64,000 nt of DNA from Ferruginibacter sp. HRS2-29 (GTDB lineage Bacteria > Bacteroidota > Bacteroidia > Chitinophagales > Chitinophagaceae). The notes under the pieces were generated by a model, which worked only from the letters and a program-made list of their open reading frames with translations, was not told the origin of the DNA and ran no database searches. Each line of letters begins with the position of its first letter. Position 1 is the stretch's first letter. Position numbers and translations under genes: made by a program. The stretch is from contig NZ_RJUB01000005.1 of assembly GCF_024343615.1 (NCBI RefSeq), positions 62,001 to 126,000 of the forward strand, read 5' to 3'. Below, one piece after another: positions 60,750 to 64,000 of the stretch.

Positions 60750-61466
60750 TTAAAGCGCAAAAGTCGTTTCATCCTCATTATTTGTTTTCGAGGCTTGATT
60801 ACCGAGGAGGTTTTTTGAATTGATATCGGCACTCTCAAGACTGTTTTTTAGATCCTCACCCTTGACAATTGATTGAACAGAATCCCGGAAAAAGTTGTCG
60901 CCGTAATGAAATTCGGCATAAGTGCCGATGCTGTAAAAGACACTATTGGTCATAATGAGAACACCGATTTGCACACCCAGTTTTGAGAGAATAAAACCGA
61001 GCACAAAGAACGCCAACGGCTCATACAATGACGTGATGATTTTGCGGGATGGTTCACCGAAAAGTTTGATTCGGTAAAAAATGGCTAAAGATGTTCCCGG
61101 ATCATTGCGATGAAAATTGAGATCCTTTTTATGCCTCCTAACCTCAATCGACCGTTTGATTGAAAAGAAGACGAAAAGGGCGATAAACAAATACCAGCTC
61201 CAATATACATCCCAAAAACTTTTAACCGGGATGCCATAGCTGTTTTTATAAAATACCCAGTAAAGGCCAAGTGGCAAAACACACAGCACGAAGAACACGC
61301 TAAAGGCCGATCCAAGGTTGAAGTATTTGTCGCCGAAATCTTTACGAATAAAGACCTCCAACATCAATCTCGGCAGGGATGATTTACGATGAAAAAAGTC
61401 AAGGATTGATTCAAAGAACTTGTTTTCTCTTTGAAGGGGTTTCTGGTATTCAGGTCTCTGGTTCAT
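60750..61466 (-). CDS. membrane protein of the transfer region
   Basis: A 238-residue protein with two or more membrane helices near residues 55-75 (FSVFFVLCVLPLGLYWVFY) and 88-105 (VYWSWYLFIALFVFFSI), then others near 150-180. It is directly downstream of the coupling-protein gene (22 bases) and may be the membrane partner that the short coupling protein lacks. No family recognised. Confidence 0.65.
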   Translation of the reverse strand: MNQRPEYQKPLQRENKFFESILDFFHRKSSLPRLMLEVFIRKDFGDKYFNLGSAFSVFFVLCVLPLGLYWVFYKNSYGIPVKSFWDVYWSWYLFIALFVFFSIKRSIEVRRHKKDLNFHRNDPGTSLAIFYRIKLFGEPSRKIITSLYEPLAFFVLGFILSKLGVQIGVLIMTNSVFYSIGTYAEFHYGDNFFRDSVQSIVKGEDLKNSLESADINSKNLLGNQASKTNNEDETTFAL

Positions 61467-61488
61467 AATTGTAAGTTTTAAATGGTAA

Positions 61489-63045
61489 TTAAATGTTGGG
61501 CATCCAGTTTTGATGAAAAGTGACTTTTTTAAAATGCAGCCCGTTTGAGAAAGGTTTGCTTTGTATGTGCATATAAGCTTCGACCAGGTAATTATTTTCG
61601 AACGTTCCGGATTTCAGTTTCACAAACTCTTCAGGCCTTACGCGGGGCTTCAGCTTTTTGGATTCACTTTTGCCAAAGGAAAAATTGTTGGAGTAGTTTT
61701 CACTGTGAGATTCTTCAACCATTTCTTCATAGCCCAACAATTCAGAAGCGTATTTATTGGTTTCCTGATGGGTGTTGGCGTGAAAAATAATCGTATTGAA
61801 GTTCCCTAAGAGATAATCAACCTTCTCTTTATATTTTGCGCCTCCCATGGATGAATAAAAGCTCGCGAGATTTTGGGTGATATAAAGAATTGCAACATGG
61901 CTACTGCGCGCAGTAGATTGAAAATCAGCGTCTTTTGGATGTAAAAATAATTGTGCTTCATCGGCAATAATAAAAACGGGACGACTTTTTTGTTGCACAT
62001 CTCTTTTTTCAAATGCTCGTTGGAAGCAATATTTGAATAATATCTGAGCATCCCGACCGGCCTTGTCGTACAATTTAACAGGTAGGTCAATCAAAACAAT
62101 CTTACCATTATTGAGACAATCTTCCGGCGTAACAGTGCTTGAATGTCCACATAGCAAAGAATAGATCGGTTCCTGCATGAGGTTAAACAAAAAGCCGGAA
62201 ACGGAAAGATCAATGATAGACCGCGTTTTGGAACTTAAATCCCGGTACTGTTGGATAAAGAAACGATCTACAGCTTTCAAACGTTTCGCATCTTGGATGG
62301 CTTCAAGAATGGCTGCCTCCATCAAGTGTTCTTCATTCAGCGCTTTTCTTTGGTCGGTATCCAATTGTTTTAAGAAAGTTTCCACCTGACTATTCACCTT
62401 TACTCTAGCCGTTTCCACCGCGTGGGCAAAACTTCCCGTGATCTTTTTATCTGGTGGTGTAGTGTTCTCGGAGCTTGGGATTGAGGTTACGATGTCATAG
62501 ATATTTTTAATCGACACTTTTTCGTAAGCCAGCAAACAAAGTTCAAGAACATTATACACCAACATGTTTCGGGAGGAGACCCAAAAAGGATCGTCAGAAT
62601 AACTTTCATTTTGTTCTTCACTGGCTTGGAACGCCGTTTTTAATATTTCGAGAACATTGCTTGTGTAGGATTTGACGTTGGTCTTATCGGTAGATTCATA
62701 TTCCAGGAAATTGAAATAGTTTTTTTCTCCTACACCGATCACAATTAAATCATCAAGTCTATTTACAATTTTGCAATATTCTATGAACTGTTTTTTGTCG
62801 TCTGGTTTAGTCGTTAGTACTATACCTGCGTAACCCATGGACAAATATTTTAGGGAAAAAAATCTGGCCGAGCCTGATGTCTTACCGCTGCCGGTCTGCC
62901 CCAGAATAAGCGTGTGAGCGATAGAGTCCCTGACGCTGTATTTCATTTGAGAAACTCCATTGCTTCCGGTGAAATCTACAACTGTGCTATCAAGATTATA
63001 TTCCACGATTATTGCATTTAATGTGGTTACTAAATGTTGTTTCAT
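61489..63045 (-). CDS. type IV coupling protein-like ATPase (TraD/TraG family)
   Basis: A VirD4/TraD-type ATPase of about 518 residues that would bring the relaxase-DNA complex to the secretion channel. Walker A is LILGQTGSGKTSGSARFF (G49-T56), Walker B is RPVFIIADEAQLFLH, and TARSSHVAILYITQNLASFY follows. No N-terminal membrane helices are visible; the neighbouring membrane protein may anchor it. ATG63045 (MKQHLVTTLN) is preferred; a longer frame to 63165 overlaps another small gene. Confidence 0.85.
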   Translation of the reverse strand: MKQHLVTTLNAIIVEYNLDSTVVDFTGSNGVSQMKYSVRDSIAHTLILGQTGSGKTSGSARFFSLKYLSMGYAGIVLTTKPDDKKQFIEYCKIVNRLDDLIVIGVGEKNYFNFLEYESTDKTNVKSYTSNVLEILKTAFQASEEQNESYSDDPFWVSSRNMLVYNVLELCLLAYEKVSIKNIYDIVTSIPSSENTTPPDKKITGSFAHAVETARVKVNSQVETFLKQLDTDQRKALNEEHLMEAAILEAIQDAKRLKAVDRFFIQQYRDLSSKTRSIIDLSVSGFLFNLMQEPIYSLLCGHSSTVTPEDCLNNGKIVLIDLPVKLYDKAGRDAQILFKYCFQRAFEKRDVQQKSRPVFIIADEAQLFLHPKDADFQSTARSSHVAILYITQNLASFYSSMGGAKYKEKVDYLLGNFNTIIFHANTHQETNKYASELLGYEEMVEESHSENYSNNFSFGKSESKKLKPRVRPEEFVKLKSGTFENNYLVEAYMHIQSKPFSNGLHFKKVTFHQNWMPNI

Positions 63046-63244
63046 GAGTAGGGTACATGCTTCTGTAAGCAAATCTTTTGGTCTTGAACTTGACTGTAAA
63101 TTCAAGCGGCCAGATATTTTCTTCCTCGGTTTGTAGAAAAGTATAGCTGTATGCGGAACCAACAATTACTAAATCTGTCGCTTTCCAATTCGGAAGAGAA
63201 TTGATGGAAATTGTAGTTGACTTTGCATTAGGATGATTCGGCAT
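62996..63244 (-). CDS. small protein upstream of the coupling protein
   Basis: An 82-residue frame that overlaps the coupling-protein start by 50 bases. The composition is protein-like (NSLPNWKATDLVIVGSAYSY; WPLEFTVKFKTKRFAYRSM). It may be a small transfer protein coupled to the ATPase gene. The alternative, an extended N-terminus of the ATPase in the other frame, is less likely by residue pattern. Confidence 0.45.
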   Translation of the reverse strand: MPNHPNAKSTTISINSLPNWKATDLVIVGSAYSYTFLQTEEENIWPLEFTVKFKTKRFAYRSMYPTHETTFSNHIKCNNRGI

Positions 63245-63314
63245 ATGAGCGGCTTTAAATTTTTAATGTTTCTTACAAGTATAGGATGTATAAAAAGTTT
63301 GTCTCGATATAAAT

Positions 63315-63547
63315 TCATGTAGAAAAAATCCGTTCTTCTTTTTGGCCATCAGACACACTTTGACTATTTGACTCTTCTATGGATTTAATTTCTTCGGTAA
63401 TAATTCTTTTAATTACGTCTTTAACTTTTCTTGCGATACGGTTTTGCAGATCTGCATTTAGGCTGAATCCTTTTGCGTATTCTCACCAACATTCACTTCA
63501 GTTTGGAGCAAAAAATCCCCTGTATCGATTTTGATCGAAATTTTCAT
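63315..63547 (-). pseudogene. small gene broken by a one-base frameshift
   Basis: ATG63547 opens KISIKIDTGDFLLQTEVNVG and runs to a stop at 63458. Another frame continues from GFSLNADLQNRIARKVKDVI through a charged helix to a stop at 63315. Adding one A in the short A-run at the junction (codons for NTQ-K-GFS) restores one protein of about 77 residues. It is either a decayed gene or a sequencing error, like the ABC ATPase start. Confidence 0.55.
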
Positions 63548-63573
63548 GATATTAATTTTTAATGGAAAATTAA

Positions 63574-63597
63574 AGGCCGACCGATGTTCGTCGGCCT
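63574..63597 (-). terminator. terminator-like hairpin
   Basis: AGGCCGAC (63574-63581) pairs exactly with GTCGGCCT (63590-63597). On the minus strand it is followed by TTAATTTTCC, so it may end the small Ala/Arg-rich gene at 63624. Confidence 0.55.
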
Positions 63598-63623
63598 GGA
63601 GATTGCGCTGCGTATATTGCAAC

Positions 63624-63752
63624 CTATTTCTTGGCAGTATTCACTAGCCTCCTGCGAGCATCTTCAGCTTCTCGAGCACGGCGCCGAGCTTCCTCGGCTG
63701 CCTGACGTGCTTTTCGTGCTGCTTCTTCAGCGGCCTTCTGAGCATTTTGCAT
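63624..63752 (-). CDS. 42-residue Ala/Arg/Glu-rich helical micro-protein
   Basis: A minus-strand frame with ATG63752 and a terminator-like hairpin after its stop. Nearly the whole chain is one amphipathic helix of Ala, Arg, Glu and Lys (QKAAEEAARKARQAAEEARR). Low complexity and strong coding-strand bias favour a real small protein, such as a nucleic-acid binding or scaffold helix. No family recognised. Confidence 0.45.
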   Translation of the reverse strand: MQNAQKAAEEAARKARQAAEEARRRAREAEDARRRLVNTAKK

Positions 63753-64000
63753 GGCTTTATTTTTTTTATGTGAACAATTCAAAGCGGATTGAATCAGATC
63801 GTAGCTACTAGATCATCAGATTGAATCATTTGCTATCAAGGGTAAAATTAGAGAGGGAAATTATAATACCAGATTTTTTAAGAAAGTATAATATCTGAGA
63901 AACTCGAAATTTATTCTGAGAATTTTTTGAATGTATAAGGCGACCAATTGATGATTATTTATCAATGAATTGGTGAAAAAAATCTTTGCGTTCCAACTGC
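63753..64000. other. end of window, nothing recognised
   Basis: An AT-rich stretch without a convincing frame. A hairpin CCAATTGAT...ATCAATGAATTGG occurs near 63943-63975. Genes of the element presumably continue beyond the edge. Confidence 0.35.

Larger units (their letters stand above)
47724..64000. mobile_element. integrative conjugative/mobilizable element (right end outside the window)
   Basis: From the 3' end of tRNA-Lys onward the sequence becomes AT-richer and gene content changes. It carries a defence-like ABC operon, tyrosine integrase, toprim primase, RadC, ArdC, MobF relaxase and coupling protein. No second copy of the tRNA 3' end (GGGTTCGAGTCCCTGAGGGG) occurs later in the window, so the far end lies beyond 64000. 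No type IV secretion genes are seen here; they could be outside the window, or the element is only mobilizable. Confidence 0.8.

Noticed and set aside
63584..63811. A 75-codon plus-strand frame near the right edge
   Set aside because: It is antisense to the Ala/Arg-rich frame, crosses the hairpin at 63574-63597 and has no supporting signal.

Overview
The window looks like a chromosome segment of a member of the Bacteroidota, most likely a Chitinophagaceae-type bacterium. The signs are a TAnnTTTG-type promoter in front of tRNA-Lys, few Shine-Dalgarno sites, families typical of that phylum (SusC-like plug/barrel proteins, DUF3857-transglutaminase pairs, MbnP/MauG pairs, KdpD split into a non-kinase sensor plus a kinase), and a saproxanthin-type carotenoid cluster. 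The assignment rests on gene content and signals read by eye, not on a database search.

Layout. 1-1876: the end of a KdpD-like potassium sensor and its histidine kinase. 1990-10177: a carotenoid island with a CarH-type B12 photoreceptor regulator, an ECF sigma factor, crtI-crtB-idi-crtD, cruF-crtZ and a lycopene cyclase. 10195-18631: a DUF72 protein, two small unknown genes, umuDC with a LexA-like dyad, a LigT-like RNA 2',3'-cyclic phosphodiesterase, and two radical-SAM systems (PA0069-type, and a TIGR03916/TIGR03915-like pair); several of these are linked to nucleic-acid damage. 18959-20400: an unknown protein, then two short terminator-bounded transcripts with mini-ORFs.

20510-28744 is the most unusual region, an RNA-repair island. 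In order it holds a tRNA-like RNA, a YkuK/DUF458 RNase-H-fold protein, a membrane-anchored AAA ATPase, a cluster of degenerate tRNA-like modules, a slipin/SPFH protein, a DEDDh 3'-5' exonuclease and the RNA ligase RtcB. Next come an AmgK-like sugar kinase fused to a RapZ C-terminal domain and a MurU-like nucleotidyltransferase. One tRNA-like module can be folded into a full cloverleaf only if its 3' half is placed after its 5' half, so it reads as a circularly permuted tRNA. The natural ends of such an RNA would sit in the anticodon loop, exactly where RtcB repairs cleaved tRNAs.

28889-47488 is envelope and metal biology: an outer-membrane barrel protein, a HlyD/TolC pair, two DUF3857-transglutaminase proteins, a PLP trans-sulfuration enzyme, a VOC protein, an APC permease, and a copper-type locus with two MbnP-MbnH (MauG) pairs, an outer-membrane protein and a YHS lipoprotein.

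47650-64000: tRNA-Lys(CUU) followed by an AT-richer integrative conjugative or mobilizable element that runs off the right edge. Next to the tRNA it carries a three-component ABC (ABC-3C) defence-like operon whose ATPase appears frameshifted at its start. Beyond that lie a tyrosine integrase, a toprim primase-like protein, a RadC-like protein, an ArdC-like protein, a MobF relaxase-helicase, a coupling-protein ATPase and small unknown genes. Many intergenic spacers of the chromosomal part share one architecture: inverted arms built from short tandem units.
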